Notes: a model not told the origin generated them from the letters alone. A stretch of DNA of 64,000 bases from an uncultured Sphingomonadaceae bacterium (GCA_947258815.1 CAMYJW010000022.1:23158-87157); one strand, 5' to 3'. Shown: positions 1-9,528, counted from the stretch's first letter. Numbers and translations: made by a program.

Positions 1-1
1 A

Positions 2-664
2 ACTCCAGCGCCCGCGCCGCAATCCGATGCTGGCCGCAAGCAGGCCTTCCTTGAACGCGCCAGCGACCGGCACACCGTGTCGGGTGAGCGGCTGACCGGG
101 CTGGCGTCACCTTCGATCCTGCAAGCGGGATCGGTCATCCCCGCAGCACTCATTACAGGCATCCGTTCGGACCTGCCCGGGCTGGTAACCGCGCAGGTGA
201 CGCAGAACGTCTATGACAGCCCGTCCGGGCGCATCCTCCTCATCCCGCAAGGCTCGCGGCTGATCGGCGACTACGATGCCGACGTCGCGTTTGGGCAGAG
301 CCGGATCCTGCTCGCCTGGAACCGGCTGATCCTCCCCGATGGCCATTCGATCGTGCTCGAACGTCAGCCCGCGTCTGACCCGCACGGCTTTGCGGGACTT
401 CAGGACGGTACCGACTATCATTGGGGCAGTGTGCTCAAGGCGGCGCTGGTCTCAACGCTTTTGGGCGCTGGTTCTGAGCTGGGATCGGGCGACGACGGCA
501 ACCTTGCCCGCGCTTTCCGCCGAGGCACGCAGGACAGCATCAACCGCGCCGGTGAGCAGATCGTCAGCCGAGAGTTGAATGTCCGACCGACGTTGACGAT
601 CCGGCCCGGCTTTCCGGTTCGGGTGCTGGTGACGCGCGACTTGGTGCTTGGAGGCAAACAGTGA
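2..664 (+). CDS. trbI: TrbI/VirB10-type conjugal transfer protein, 5'-truncated by window edge
   Basis: This is the C-terminal 220 residues of a TrbI/VirB10 protein, the type IV secretion component that spans the inner membrane, periplasm and outer-membrane core. The reading frame is open from base 2, so the gene starts left of the window; the GTG at 77 is internal. The VirB10 beta-barrel is recognisable: AGSVIPAALITGIRSDLPG near the start, then a VYDSPSGRILLIPQGSRLIG block, an AFGQSRILLAWNRLILPDG block and the terminal RPGFPVRVLVTRDLVL. It overlaps the following DUF2274 gene by four bases, the usual end of trb operons in proteobacterial integrative elements. It marks the conjugation module of the element whose integrase lies at 6196-7458. 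Confidence 0.93.
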   Translation, partial: TPAPAPQSDAGRKQAFLERASDRHTVSGERLTGLASPSILQAGSVIPAALITGIRSDLPGLVTAQVTQNVYDSPSGRILLIPQGSRLIGDYDADVAFGQSRILLAWNRLILPDGHSIVLERQPASDPHGFAGLQDGTDYHWGSVLKAALVSTLLGAGSELGSGDDGNLARAFRRGTQDSINRAGEQIVSRELNVRPTLTIRPGFPVRVLVTRDLVLGGKQ

Positions 665-888
665 CACGGCTGAAGCTTGAAGATTTGGCCGACGAGAAGC
701 CAGTGCGAATGACGGTCGAGTTGTCGGCGCGGTTGCACCGTGAATTGCTGGCCTATGCAACCGCCTTGAATGGCGGCGATGCAAAGGGTGCGCCGACGCC
801 AGAGCGGCTGATCCCGCCGATGATCGAGCGGTTCATTGCGACGGACCGGAGTTATGGCAAGACTCGTCGGTCAACTCAGCCCGGGTAG
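661..888 (+). CDS. DUF2274 domain-containing protein
   Basis: This 75-residue protein starts at GTG 661, overlapping the trbI stop by four bases (GTGA), so translation is probably coupled. It is a small helical protein of the DUF2274 type: an N-terminal KLEDLADEKPVRMTVELSA segment, a central LHRELLAYA helix and a C-terminal LIPPMIERFIATDRSY helix. Such proteins are regularly found directly after trbI in trb operons. Their molecular role is not known to me. The C-terminus overlaps the convergent lysR gene by 13 bp. Confidence 0.85.
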   Translation: MTRLKLEDLADEKPVRMTVELSARLHRELLAYATALNGGDAKGAPTPERLIPPMIERFIATDRSYGKTRRSTQPG

Positions 889-1769
889 CGTTCCTCGATC
901 AGCTTGAAGAAATGTTTGAGCGCCGTGTTTTCATTGCCCTCGCGCCAGTAGAGCGCGAAATCGAGGCGAGCGAGGCTGCTGGGATCGTAGATTTCCCTGA
1001 AATGGAGATCTGGCCAAATCACGCCCTGAGACGCTTCGGTTGCGATCGACACGAACCGCTTTGCCGTGATCATGCTCAAAACGCTTTCAAGACCGGTATC
1101 TTGATAGATGATATTGGGCCGATATCCCTGCTCTGTGAGCTTAGCAGACAACAAATTGCCGAGGATCGGGCCAAGGCCACCACTCGGGACGACGAACACC
1201 TCGCGCCTGAGGGCCTGCCAATAGATCCTTTCCTCCTTTAGCAGATGATTGTCGTCGAGCATGACCACCATCAGCTGTTCGGACCAAAGACGGCGCGATT
1301 TGATACCTGCCTCTTCAAGCCCGATCGGGGCGATGGCGACATCGACAGTCTGTGCTTGCAAGCCGTGGAGCAACTTTTCCGGGCTGGCCTCCATCCCGTC
1401 GAACTGCACATCGGGGAACCGGGTGAGATACTCCGTGAAGATGTGCTTCAAGTTGCCGGACATGAGCGACGAGCAATATCCGACCGCAATACGGCCATGA
1501 AGTCCATAGCTGACATTACGCGCCGTGGTCTGAAGATTGTCGATGTCGGTGACAATGCGCCGCGCTTGCTCGATCACAACGCGACCATTTTCGGTCGGTT
1601 CGGCACCGCGCGTGGTTCGTTCGAAGAGTTTTACGCCCAGACGCTCTTCAAGGAGCATGACCCTTCGGCTGAGTGTAGATTGCTTGACGCGGAGGGCAGC
1701 AGCAGCGCGCGAGAAACTCTGCGCATCGGCGGTTGCTACAGCATATCGGAGCTGGCGAATTTCTATCAA
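876..1769 (-). CDS. LysR family transcriptional regulator
   Basis: This 297-residue protein begins with a classic LysR winged helix-turn-helix (about residues 3-62: LRYAVATADAQSFSRAAAAL, then QSTLSRRVMLLEERLGVKLF). It continues with the periplasmic-binding-protein-like effector domain (about 90-295), including the usual GRIAVGYCSSL start. It lies between the conjugation genes and the dmp cassette, on the same strand as the cassette but after a 164-bp gap that holds a perfect palindrome. It may control the cassette or a neighbouring function of the mobile element. The effector cannot be told from sequence. Confidence 0.9.
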   Translation of the reverse strand: MIEIRQLRYAVATADAQSFSRAAAALRVKQSTLSRRVMLLEERLGVKLFERTTRGAEPTENGRVVIEQARRIVTDIDNLQTTARNVSYGLHGRIAVGYCSSLMSGNLKHIFTEYLTRFPDVQFDGMEASPEKLLHGLQAQTVDVAIAPIGLEEAGIKSRRLWSEQLMVVMLDDNHLLKEERIYWQALRREVFVVPSGGLGPILGNLLSAKLTEQGYRPNIIYQDTGLESVLSMITAKRFVSIATEASQGVIWPDLHFREIYDPSSLARLDFALYWREGNENTALKHFFKLIEERYPG

Positions 1770-1833
1770 TCTTCCCTCGGATAATTCTGTCGACCAGCCT
1801 TTGTCCGCACATCAGCACTCAGTATTTGGTGAT

Positions 1834-1877
1834 GATTGCGACAAGGTCACGAATCGATTCGTGACCTTGTCGCAATC
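1834..1877. repeat. 44-bp perfect palindrome
   Basis: The two 22-base arms (left arm begins GATTGCGACAAGG, centre GAATC|GATTC) are exact reverse complements with no spacer. The palindrome ends exactly at 1834 and 1877, since the next base pair does not match. It lies 57 bp past the dmpG stop and 65 bp before the lysR start. Either RNA strand would fold into a stem of about 20 bp, but there is no U-tract, so it is not a standard intrinsic terminator. It could be a transcription block, a regulator site or a recombination or processing site. Confidence 0.95.
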
Positions 1878-1933
1878 GTCTGGTGCGGCGTGATCCACTT
1901 GGCCGGTGCTCGAAACTAAAGAGAAGATAGTCT

Positions 1934-2980
1934 TCATCGGCAGGCACCGGCGACAGCCTGCTCGTTGAGCAGGTCGAGCGCGACGTCGACAATCATGTCT
2001 TCCTGCCCTCCAACCATCTTTCGTCGACCCAGTTCGACAAGAATGGCGCGGGTATCGAGGCCGTGTTCCTCGGCGGCTTTCTCTGCGTGTCGAAGGAAAC
2101 TGGAATAGACCCCGGCGTAGCCTAGTGTCAGCGTTTCGCGATCAACTCGCACCGGGCGGTCCTGCATCGGGCGCACGAGATCTTCGGCAGCGTCCATTAG
2201 CGCAAAGAGGTCACAGCCGTGGTTCCAGCCGTAGCGATCTGCGGCAGCAATGAAGACTTCGAGCGGCGCGTTGCCAGCACCAGCGCCCATGCCGGCGAGG
2301 CTCGCGTCCACCCGGATGGCGCCGTTCTGTACTGCAACGATGGAGTTGGCGACACCGAGGCTGAGATTGTGATGCGCATGCACACCACGCTGGGTCTCGG
2401 GTTTGAGGACCCGGTCGTAAGCCTGCAGTCGCGCGGCATATTCATCCATGTTCATTGCGCCACCGCTGTCCGTGACATAAACACAGTGTGCGCCATAGGT
2501 TTCCATTAGCAGAGCCTGCTGAGCTAGCGCCTCGGGTGGAGACATGTGGCCCATCATCAAAAAGCCGGACACGTCCATGCCCAAATTGCGGGCCGCTTCG
2601 ATGTGTTGTTTGGACACATCGGCCTCGGTGCAATGGGTAGCGATGCGGACCGAACGAACGCCAAGATCGTATGCGTGCTTGAGGTCGTGCACAGTGCCGA
2701 TACCAGGCAGCAACAACGTGGTTAGAACGGAGTGTTCGAGTACTTCAGCGACCGCGCCGATCCAGTCCCAATCCGTGTGGGCGCCGAAGCCGTAGTTGAA
2801 GCTTGAACCTTGCAAGCCATCGCCGTGCGCAACCTCAATTGCGTCGATCTTGGCACGATCGAGCGCGCGAGCAATCGCCTTCACATGATCCAGGCCATAC
2901 TGATGCCGGATGGCGTGCATGCCATCGCGCAGCGTGACATCCTGAATGTAGAGCTTCTGGCTCATGGGGTCGAAACTCAT
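1934..2980 (-). CDS. dmpG: 4-hydroxy-2-oxovalerate aldolase
   Basis: The enzyme splits 4-hydroxy-2-oxovalerate into pyruvate and acetaldehyde, the last carbon-chain cleavage of catechol meta-cleavage pathways, and forms a complex with DmpF that channels acetaldehyde. The 348-residue protein shows the HMGL/DRE-TIM barrel start [18 protein letters not shown], the metal-site [12 protein letters not shown] motif and a C-terminal communication domain. The frame stays open upstream of 2980, but that part lies inside dmpF and is unlike the family. The ATG at 2980 overlaps the dmpF stop by four bases and gives the usual length. Confidence 0.95.
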   Translation of the reverse strand: MSFDPMSQKLYIQDVTLRDGMHAIRHQYGLDHVKAIARALDRAKIDAIEVAHGDGLQGSSFNYGFGAHTDWDWIGAVAEVLEHSVLTTLLLPGIGTVHDLKHAYDLGVRSVRIATHCTEADVSKQHIEAARNLGMDVSGFLMMGHMSPPEALAQQALLMETYGAHCVYVTDSGGAMNMDEYAARLQAYDRVLKPETQRGVHAHHNLSLGVANSIVAVQNGAIRVDASLAGMGAGAGNAPLEVFIAAADRYGWNHGCDLFALMDAAEDLVRPMQDRPVRVDRETLTLGYAGVYSSFLRHAEKAAEEHGLDTRAILVELGRRKMVGGQEDMIVDVALDLLNEQAVAGACR

Positions 2981-3945
2981 GCTGCCATGCTCCCTGTCAT
3001 TTTGGCGACGATACGTTCGGCAGTGCGCAGTGCAGCCGAAGTCATGATGTCGAGATTGCCCGCGTAAGCCGGGAGGTAATGCGCTGCGCCTTCGACTTCG
3101 AGGAACACCGAGACTTTGAGTCCAGTGAAATCGGTCTTTCCGGTATCGGCCATCTCGGGAATATGCAGTGGACGGTTGGAACCGATATGTTCGAACTGTA
3201 CTGCCTGCTTCAGCCTGTAACCGGGGACGTAGGTCTTCACTTCTTCGACCATTGCCTCGATGCTCGTACGGATGGAGTCCTGATCGGCATCGTCGCACAG
3301 ACAATAGACAGTATCGCGCATGATCAGCGGCGGTTCGGCCGGGTTGAGCACGATTATCGCCTTGCCGCGGGTTGCGCCGCCAACGGCGACGATTGCCTGA
3401 CTGGTGGTCTCAGTGAATTCGTCAATGTTGGCACGGGTTCCAGGGCCGGCACTTTTCGACGCAATCGACGCGACGATCTCGCCGTAGTGCACCTTGGCGG
3501 CGCGGTTCACTGCTGCAACGATCGGGATGGTCGCCTGCCCACCGCATGTGACCATATTGACGTTGGTCGCATCGAGATGGTCGAGCCCATTCACAGGCGG
3601 AATGACATAGGGACCGATCGACGCAGGTGTCAGGTCGATTACGCGCTTGCCGTGGGCTTGCAGCACGGCATCGTGATGCTTGTGCGCGCCGGCCGATGTT
3701 GCGTCGAACACGATCGCGATGTCGGCGAATTCAGGCATCCCAACCAGCCCGTCGATGCCCCCGGCAGTAATCGCAACGCCCAGGCGTTCAGCGCGCTTGA
3801 GGCCATCGGACTCTGGATCAATGCCAACGAATACCCCCATCTCCAGGGTCTTCGACAAACGCATGATCTTGATCATCAGATCAGTACCGATATTGCCGGA
3901 GCCGATAATGGCTACCTTAGTTTTGCCACTGGGGGTCTTGCTCAT
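2977..3945 (-). CDS. dmpF: Acetaldehyde dehydrogenase (acylating)
   Basis: This enzyme oxidises acetaldehyde with NAD+ and CoA to acetyl-CoA in complex with DmpG. The 322-residue product has a Rossmann start ([20 protein letters not shown]), the catalytic cysteine in [13 protein letters not shown], and the family signature [18 protein letters not shown] in the form [16 protein letters not shown]. The start at ATG 3945 follows the dmpE stop by four bases and fits the family length of about 310-320; longer forms would run into dmpE. It is the middle gene of a tight dmpE-dmpF-dmpG operon. Confidence 0.95.
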   Translation of the reverse strand: MSKTPSGKTKVAIIGSGNIGTDLMIKIMRLSKTLEMGVFVGIDPESDGLKRAERLGVAITAGGIDGLVGMPEFADIAIVFDATSAGAHKHHDAVLQAHGKRVIDLTPASIGPYVIPPVNGLDHLDATNVNMVTCGGQATIPIVAAVNRAAKVHYGEIVASIASKSAGPGTRANIDEFTETTSQAIVAVGGATRGKAIIVLNPAEPPLIMRDTVYCLCDDADQDSIRTSIEAMVEEVKTYVPGYRLKQAVQFEHIGSNRPLHIPEMADTGKTDFTGLKVSVFLEVEGAAHYLPAYAGNLDIMTSAALRTAERIVAKMTGSMAA

Positions 3946-3949
3946 GGTT

Positions 3950-4735
3950 TCAGGCCTTTGTGTACGTGAAGCTGGCGTCGCCCAGCCCGCCAACATCTGC
4001 GCGAACATGGTCGCCGGGGTTGAGCGCCACCATCGGGCCGAGCGCACCTGCCAGCAGGATGTCTCCGGCCTTCAGTGGTTCACCGCGCCCCGCCAGGGTC
4101 CGGGCCAACCATGCTGCCGCATTGAGCGGATTGCCGAGCGCAGCCGCACCCACGCCGGTTGAGGCGGCCTCACCGTTGACTGTCATCGCCATTGCTGCGC
4201 CTTCGAGATCCAACCCAAGAAGCGGCAAACCTGCGCGTCCCAAGACAAAAAAGGCCGAGGACCCGTTATCCGCGACCGTATCGGCGAAAGTGATCTTCCA
4301 GTCTGCAATCCGGCTGTCGACAATTTCAATGGCTGCATGGACAGTAGCCACGGCTTCGGCGACCATCTCAGGTGTGGTTTGCGGGTCGGGTAAGTCTCTC
4401 CCCAGCACGAAGGCAATTTCCGCTTCTGCTTTTGGCTGGATCGTACGGGCGGGATCGAGCATGCCTCCATCAGGTATCTCCATGTCGCCGAACAGCACGC
4501 CGAAGTCGGGCTGGTTGACGCCAAGCTGCGTCTGGACCGCCTTGGCCGTGAGGCCTGCCTTGCGCCCGACGATGCGGCGACCTTGCCCCTCCCAGAAGCG
4601 GGTGTTGATCGTCTGCACCGCATAAGCACCATCGGCATCGACCGGATCAAGCCCGTCACGCAAAGGTGGCACTGCGCCGCGCGAATAGGCATCGCGCAAA
4701 CGGCGAGCGAGATCATCGTAAGAAGGAATGGTCAT
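3950..4735 (-). CDS. dmpE: 2-oxopent-4-enoate hydratase
   Basis: The product (261 residues) belongs to the fumarylacetoacetate-hydrolase-like hydratase/decarboxylase family and most likely adds water to 2-oxopent-4-enoate to give 4-hydroxy-2-oxovalerate. Family marks are [17 protein letters not shown], the metal-binding [15 protein letters not shown] and the [12 protein letters not shown] block. The ATG at 4735 is preceded by AGAGG at a fitting distance and gives the normal length. It is the first gene of the dmpEFG cassette. 4-oxalocrotonate decarboxylase is a close paralogue and cannot be fully excluded. Confidence 0.9.
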   Translation of the reverse strand: MTIPSYDDLARRLRDAYSRGAVPPLRDGLDPVDADGAYAVQTINTRFWEGQGRRIVGRKAGLTAKAVQTQLGVNQPDFGVLFGDMEIPDGGMLDPARTIQPKAEAEIAFVLGRDLPDPQTTPEMVAEAVATVHAAIEIVDSRIADWKITFADTVADNGSSAFFVLGRAGLPLLGLDLEGAAMAMTVNGEAASTGVGAAALGNPLNAAAWLARTLAGRGEPLKAGDILLAGALGPMVALNPGDHVRADVGGLGDASFTYTKA

Positions 4736-4818
4736 GGCAGGGATCCTCTTTGTCTCCGCAGCTGATACGCGGCTATAGTGCTTGACACCAGAGCTTGGTA
4801 TCGCCAATTTCTTATATT

Positions 4819-5577
4819 GTGAGACATGGGACGCCGCATATTAGTTCGCTCAAGCGCACCTTGAGCATGCTGGAAACAGTTATTGCCGACGGCGGACGCA
4901 ACGGCTTGTCCGCGCTCGCCCGTCAAGTTGGCATGCCGATTGCCACGGCGCACCGACAGGTCACGACTCTGGTCGCGGAGGGCTATCTTAAGCCATCAGG
5001 CGGTGGGCGACATGTCGCAGGTTCGCGATTGCTGGGATTGCTTCATCGACTGGATGAGAAGCAGGTCATCGCAAATATTGCTTCGCCCGTACTGCATCGG
5101 TTAGCAGGTCAAGTGCGCAGCGTTGTGCAGCTTGGCACATTTGAAAATGATATGGTCACCTATCGGATCAAGACCGGGCGCGGGGCGAGCGACCTGTTTA
5201 CCCGCGTTGGCTTGCAGCTTGAAGCCTATTGCTCCGGTATGGGGAAAGTCCTGCTAGCGCATCTGCCTGAGGTTGAGCGGGAGGCATATTTGTCTGGCGG
5301 ACCTTTCGTTGCGCTTACGGATCGAACAATCGTTGATCCCAATCATTTGCGCCAGGAACTCGCTGTCGTGGCCGAGCAAGGGTTTGCCATTGATGACGAA
5401 GAGATTGCATCCGGCCTGCGCTGCATGACGGTGCCGTTGCATAATAGCGAAGGTGGCGTGGTCGCAGCAATCTCCGTATCGCAGGCACTCTCGTCCCGCG
5501 TTCGTTGGAACGATACTGAACTGCTGAAAAGTCTTAAGGAGGCGGCATTTTCAATCGAGAATGACGCTTTATCATGA
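4819..5577 (+). CDS. IclR family transcriptional regulator
   Basis: Divergent from dmpE, this regulator probably controls the dmpEFG cassette. The N-terminal IclR winged helix is at about residues 8-70 (SLKRTLSMLETVIADGG, then ALARQVGMPIATAHRQVTTL), followed by the effector domain with QLEAYCSGMGKVLLAHLP and the C-terminal AISVSQALS. The GTG at 4819 gives 252 residues; an in-frame TTG at 4795 would add eight and cannot be excluded. A TTGACA hexamer at 4782-4787 lies in the 83-bp divergent region. Confidence 0.88.
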   Translation: MRHGTPHISSLKRTLSMLETVIADGGRNGLSALARQVGMPIATAHRQVTTLVAEGYLKPSGGGRHVAGSRLLGLLHRLDEKQVIANIASPVLHRLAGQVRSVVQLGTFENDMVTYRIKTGRGASDLFTRVGLQLEAYCSGMGKVLLAHLPEVEREAYLSGGPFVALTDRTIVDPNHLRQELAVVAEQGFAIDDEEIASGLRCMTVPLHNSEGGVVAAISVSQALSSRVRWNDTELLKSLKEAAFSIENDALS

Positions 5578-5945
5578 ACCTATGTGCACCTGGTTAGCTT
5601 CTCCGTGAAGGTGGAGTTGGGCTCTGCGGAACGTGCGATGGATTTTCCGCACAAGCGCACCACATCTTTACAACTCCGCCAACGACGGGAGCATATTGGC
5701 TGTCTGGTCCAAGATTCGCTAAAGGTGCCAAACAAGGCGGTATAGTGAATGCCGATTCTCGGATCAGTTATTCTGTCCGTAACCAAAATCGCCGTCCCCA
5801 ATTGAATTGACTCTCTTGGGTCAGGGGCCACTCCCAAAATGCCTTCCAATCCTGCGCTATTCTACGCACATTAAATGAGCCGACTTACGTTCTGCAAGAC
5901 TTTCGGCTTCCATCGCGAACAATCAAGAACTGAAGGTCCGATATC
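5578..5945. other. Non-coding gap between IclR gene and AlpA-like gene
   Basis: This 368-bp stretch has no convincing gene. It is more A+T-rich than the flanks and contains scattered open frames on the minus strand (for example 5580-5849) without a start, ribosome-binding site or recognisable family. It probably holds decayed mobile-element sequence and the promoter of the AlpA-like gene. Confidence 0.5.
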
Positions 5946-6224
5946 ATGATTGGAAACGAACAAGCTGCATACACCCGAACCATTCGCAGGCAGCAATTGA
6001 AAGAGATGGTGCCTCTGGCCGACAGCACCATTTTTGGGATGGAGCAACGTGGTGAGTTTCCGCGTCGTTTTGCTCTGTCGCCGCGCTGCGTAGTCTGGGA
6101 CTTGTCCGAAGTCGAGGAATGGCTCGCCTCCCGGCGGACGCGACCGATCGAGCGCGGCCAGCAAGTCGATGTACGACATCGCCGCATCCGCCCGGTCAAA
6201 GACTCGGATCAAGTTCCAGCATAG
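5946..6224 (+). CDS. AlpA-family (MerR/Xis-like) DNA-binding regulator
   Basis: This 92-residue protein resembles AlpA-type regulators and excisionases: an N-terminal RRQQLKEMVPLADSTIFGME helix-turn-helix followed by RGEFPRRFALSPRCVVWDLS and the EVEEWLASRR wing and helix. In P4-like elements AlpA raises integrase or excision activity. Here the gene lies next to, and converges with, the integrase (29-bp 3' overlap), which fits a role in excision of the element. An AAGG lies about 12 bases before the ATG. Confidence 0.85.
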   Translation: MIGNEQAAYTRTIRRQQLKEMVPLADSTIFGMEQRGEFPRRFALSPRCVVWDLSEVEEWLASRRTRPIERGQQVDVRHRRIRPVKDSDQVPA

Positions 6225-7458
6225 GCGCGGAAGGCGGCAGCACAGCTGGCGCATACTTCTGACCCGCGATCCAGGCCTCCACCGTGTTAGACCATTCCTG
6301 CATCATGTGGCGGCGCTGTATCTCATACTCCGCCTTGTTATAGACGCCGCGCGACGACCGGCCATCTTCATGCGCCAGACATTTCTCAATCCAGTCACTG
6401 TTGAAGCCGAGCTCGTTGAGCAGCGTCGAGCCAGTGCGGCGCAGATCGTGAACAGTAAATGGCTCAAGCGGCAGCCCGTCCTTTCGTGCTTGATCGACGA
6501 CCGAGTACGTCACCCGGTTAAATGTGGCGCGCGACATGGGTGCGTCGGCGTCGTAGCGCGATGGCAGGAGGTATCGCGAATTTCCGGCGCATGTCTTGAG
6601 CGCGATCAGGATGTCGAGCATCTGTTGCGACAGATAGACGTTGTGTGGCTTGGATCGTTTCATCCGTTCCCTTGGAATCGACCAGACCGCATTCTCGAAA
6701 TCCACTTCATCCCATACTGCGTCCTGCAACTCGCTCTTTCGAACCATCGACAGCAAATAAAACTTCATGCCGAGCCTGATGGTGGGCAGCGTTGCTACCT
6801 TCTCGATACACCGAAACATCACCCGGATTTCAGACGGCGACAACGAGCGGTCCTTGGGGACGAAGGTTGCGATCGACGAAGGGCCAACCTCATCAGCCGG
6901 GTTGGCGATCTTTTCCCCGTGCAGGATCGCAAAGCCATAGATCTGTTTCACGATGTCGCGAACATGGATCGCGGTCGCGGGTGCACCTCGATCAACGATC
7001 GCAAGACAGTGCGCTCGAAGATCGCCAGGCGTTATCTCGGTCAGCAGCCGGTTGCGCCAGTGGGGCACCAATTCCCGCTCGAAGATCGAGCGGCGCATAG
7101 CGCGCGTGCTGTCAGCCATCGGCCCGGCTGTCAGCCATTTCTCGCCGAACTCGCCGAAGCTCTTTGCTTCTTTGATCCTTCGCTTGTCCCGCTGCTTCTC
7201 GATGGCTGGGGACAGACCCTCCTGGACCATCCTTTTGGCGTCGATGCACTTCTCTCTGGCGCGAGCCAAAGAAAGGCCGGAAGCGCAGTATTTTCCAAAG
7301 GTGACTGTCTCGCGCCGTCCATGTATCCGATAGTCGTAACGGAATGAAATCGTGCCGTTTGTCCCGACCCGAACATACATGCCGTCGCGGTCGGTGACCT
7401 TGTAAGGTTTGTCTTTGGGTTTCAGGTTTTTAAGGGCTGCATCAGTCAGCATTACCAT
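6196..7458 (-). CDS. Tyrosine-type (P4-family) site-specific integrase
   Basis: This 420-residue integrase inserts and excises the mobile element. It has the N-terminal DUF4102 arm-binding domain (about 1-85, KNLKPKDKPYKVTDRDG) and a central core-binding domain. The catalytic domain shows the expected tetrad: Arg240 in MVRKSEL, His337 and Arg340 in HDLRRT, His363 in CLAHE and Tyr373 in GVYNKAEY. All key residues are present, so it is probably active. It starts 287 bp from the guaA stop and reads into the element. That layout is typical for islands that use the 3' end of guaA as attachment site. Confidence 0.95.
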   Translation of the reverse strand: MVMLTDAALKNLKPKDKPYKVTDRDGMYVRVGTNGTISFRYDYRIHGRRETVTFGKYCASGLSLARAREKCIDAKRMVQEGLSPAIEKQRDKRRIKEAKSFGEFGEKWLTAGPMADSTRAMRRSIFERELVPHWRNRLLTEITPGDLRAHCLAIVDRGAPATAIHVRDIVKQIYGFAILHGEKIANPADEVGPSSIATFVPKDRSLSPSEIRVMFRCIEKVATLPTIRLGMKFYLLSMVRKSELQDAVWDEVDFENAVWSIPRERMKRSKPHNVYLSQQMLDILIALKTCAGNSRYLLPSRYDADAPMSRATFNRVTYSVVDQARKDGLPLEPFTVHDLRRTGSTLLNELGFNSDWIEKCLAHEDGRSSRGVYNKAEYEIQRRHMMQEWSNTVEAWIAGQKYAPAVLPPSAPMLELDPSL

Positions 7459-7745
7459 ATACTCCTTTCATTTTGACCGTCAGCCCGAAACGCACCTCTC
7501 CAGCTTGAAAAAGAACAGGCTTTTCCGATTGTTAGCAAGAAAAATTGACCGTCAGGGGCTGTTGTGACCCAGACGGTAACGAGCGATTTTGAGGGTGGCA
7601 AGAGTAGGCGATACCGTCAGCGCGACCGCGAATTTCGAACGCTGCCCACCGATTGTAGCTGAATGTTAGTGAATGAAAAGTGTTTGAGTTCAGTGCTTTA
7701 CGTCGTAGTATTTCGCACTTTCGGACCCCTCTGGAGGGGTGGAAA
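7459..7745. other. Integrase-side element end (predicted att region at guaA 3' end)
   Basis: No gene is present between the integrase start and the guaA stop. The stretch holds two exact copies of TTGACCGTCAG (7473-7483 and 7545-7555) and a third ACCGTCAG (7613-7620), spaced 72 and 65 bp, a pattern seen in integrase arm-type sites. The core crossover site should lie at or just inside the guaA 3' end near 7741-7780. Its partner is beyond the left window edge, so the exact core cannot be fixed. Confidence 0.6.
7725..7740. terminator. Short GC hairpin after guaA
   Basis: ACCCCTC and GAGGGGT form a perfect 7-bp dyad with a two-base centre, five bases past the guaA stop. There is no U-tract. It could be a weak stop signal for guaA or part of the element end. 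Confidence 0.4.
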
Positions 7746-9305
7746 TCATTCCCATTCGATCGTGCCGGGTGGTTTCGAGGTATAATCGTAAACCACGCGG
7801 TTAATGCCTTTCACTTCGTTTATGATGCGCGTTGCGACGGCGCTCAGGAACGAAGCATCGAAGGGATAGATATCGGCGGTCATGCCATCGGTGCTGGTGA
7901 CAGCGCGCAGGCCACACACGTTATCGTACGTGCGCCCATCCCCCATCACGCCAACCGTCTTGACCGGCAGCAGCACGGCAAATGCCTGCCAGATCGCATC
8001 GTAAAGCCCGGCGTTGCGGATTTCCTCAAGGTAGATCGCGTCGGCCTTGCGCAAAATGTCACAGCGTTCGCGCGTCACTTCACCGGGAATGCGGATGGCA
8101 AGGCCCGGACCGGGGAACGGATGCCTGCCCACGAACATTTCAGGCAGTCCCAGTTCGCGGCCCAGTTCGCGCACTTCGTCCTTGAAAAGTTCGCGCAGCG
8201 GCTCAACCAGTTTCATGTTCATACGCTCGGGCAAACCGCCGACATTGTGGTGGCTCTTGATTGTGACCGAAGGCCCGCCGGTGAACGAAACACTCTCGAT
8301 CACATCGGGATAAAGCGTGCCCTGCGCCAGAAAATCGGCTCCGCCCACTTTCTTCGCTTCATCCTCGAACACATCGATGAACGTCTTGCCGATGAATTTG
8401 CGCTTTTGTTCGGGATCGGTAACGCCAGCCAGCCCGTTGAGGAAAAGGGTTGAGACATCAACATGAACCAGCGGGATATTGTAATGTCCGCGAAACAGGC
8501 TGACGACATCTTCCGCCTCACCCTGACGCATAAGCCCATGGTCTACGAACACGCAGGTCAGCTGATCGCCGATCGCTTCATGGATCAGCACCGCGGCAAC
8601 CGCCGAATCGACCCCGCCAGACAGCCCGCAGATCACGCGCGAAGTGCCCACCTGCTCGCGGATTTCGGCAACCTTGGTGGCGCGAAACTCCGCCATCGTC
8701 CAGTCACCCGCCAGACCGCAGACATGGCGCACGAAATTCTTGAGCAGCTTTGCACCGTCGGGCGTGTGGATCACTTCGGGGTGAAACTGCATCGCATAGA
8801 TACGCCGTTCGTCATCCGCGATCACCGCAAACGGCGCGCCGGGGCTTGACGCGACAGGGCGGAAACCATCGGCCAGCTGCGTCACCTTGTCGCCATGGCT
8901 CATCCACACCTGATGCTTTTCGCCAACAGACCAAAGGCCGTCAAACAGCGCGCATTCCTCTGCAATGTCGATAAAGGCGCGGCCAAACTCGCCCGCATCC
9001 CCTTCCAGAACGGCGCCGCCAAGCTGCTGCATCAGCGCCTGCTGACCATAACAGATGCCCAGTATCGGCAATCCGCTGTCCAGAATGTTCGCGGGAATTT
9101 GCGGGCCATCGGGATCAAGCACCGAAGCGGGCCCGCCCGAGAGGATAATGCCGCGCGGGTTCATCCGCTCAAACGCGTCTGCCGCCGAGGAAAACGGTGC
9201 GATTTCAGAATAGACACCGGCTTCGCGCACGCGCCGCGCGATGAGCTGCGTAACCTGGCTGCCGAAATCGACGATAAGGATGGAATTCTGTGTGTGGCTG
9301 TCCAT
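7746..9305 (-). CDS. guaA: GMP synthase (glutamine-hydrolysing)
   Basis: The enzyme makes GMP from XMP with glutamine and ATP. The 519-residue protein has a class-I glutamine amidotransferase domain (catalytic Cys85 in GICYGQQ, His175 and Glu177 in FHPEV). This is followed by an ATP-pyrophosphatase domain (SGGVDSA at about 229-235) and the GMP-synthase dimerisation domain ending in PPGTIEWE. The mobile element abuts its 3' end, but the coding sequence is complete. The gene is well separated from upstream genes. Confidence 0.98.
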   Translation of the reverse strand: MDSHTQNSILIVDFGSQVTQLIARRVREAGVYSEIAPFSSAADAFERMNPRGIILSGGPASVLDPDGPQIPANILDSGLPILGICYGQQALMQQLGGAVLEGDAGEFGRAFIDIAEECALFDGLWSVGEKHQVWMSHGDKVTQLADGFRPVASSPGAPFAVIADDERRIYAMQFHPEVIHTPDGAKLLKNFVRHVCGLAGDWTMAEFRATKVAEIREQVGTSRVICGLSGGVDSAVAAVLIHEAIGDQLTCVFVDHGLMRQGEAEDVVSLFRGHYNIPLVHVDVSTLFLNGLAGVTDPEQKRKFIGKTFIDVFEDEAKKVGGADFLAQGTLYPDVIESVSFTGGPSVTIKSHHNVGGLPERMNMKLVEPLRELFKDEVRELGRELGLPEMFVGRHPFPGPGLAIRIPGEVTRERCDILRKADAIYLEEIRNAGLYDAIWQAFAVLLPVKTVGVMGDGRTYDNVCGLRAVTSTDGMTADIYPFDASFLSAVATRIINEVKGINRVVYDYTSKPPGTIEWE

Positions 9306-9506
9306 GGCCGGGCGTTATCCGGCGCGCACTTGCGAGTCCAGACGAGCGATGTCGGAAATCCCGCAATTGCGAGTCGCGGGGCCGAAATTCTTAAAATCAC
9401 GGTTGCAAATTTTGCAAGTTCAATAAAATCTTTTGCGTTTGCGAAAATTACTAACCTAGCTATGTTGCAACTGCGAAGAGCGAAGTTTTCCTCCCCAGAA
9501 GGCTCG

Positions 9507-9521
9507 CTCCTAATGAAGGAG
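9507..9521 (+). promoter_or_regulatory. Hairpin that covers the ribosome-binding site of the 27-aa gene
   Basis: CTCCT (9507-9511) and AGGAG (9517-9521) can pair across a five-base loop. The right arm is the Shine-Dalgarno sequence of the small gene at 9529, so the fold would hide it. A second CCTCC at 9490-9494 could compete for the same site. Confidence 0.55.
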
Positions 9522-9528
9522 AAAGACC

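Noticed and set aside
1834..1877. Hairpin telomere (protelomerase) site as meaning of the perfect palindrome
   Set aside because: No protelomerase gene is nearby and the surroundings are an integrated conjugative element; size and symmetry alone are not enough.
2981..3304. 108-codon upstream extension of dmpG
   Set aside because: It overlaps the conserved end of dmpF and is unlike any aldolase; the ATG overlapping the dmpF stop fits better.
5580..5849. 89-codon minus-strand frame between the IclR and AlpA-like genes
   Set aside because: It needs a TTG start, has no ribosome site and no recognisable family; a second frame in the same place looks equally plausible.
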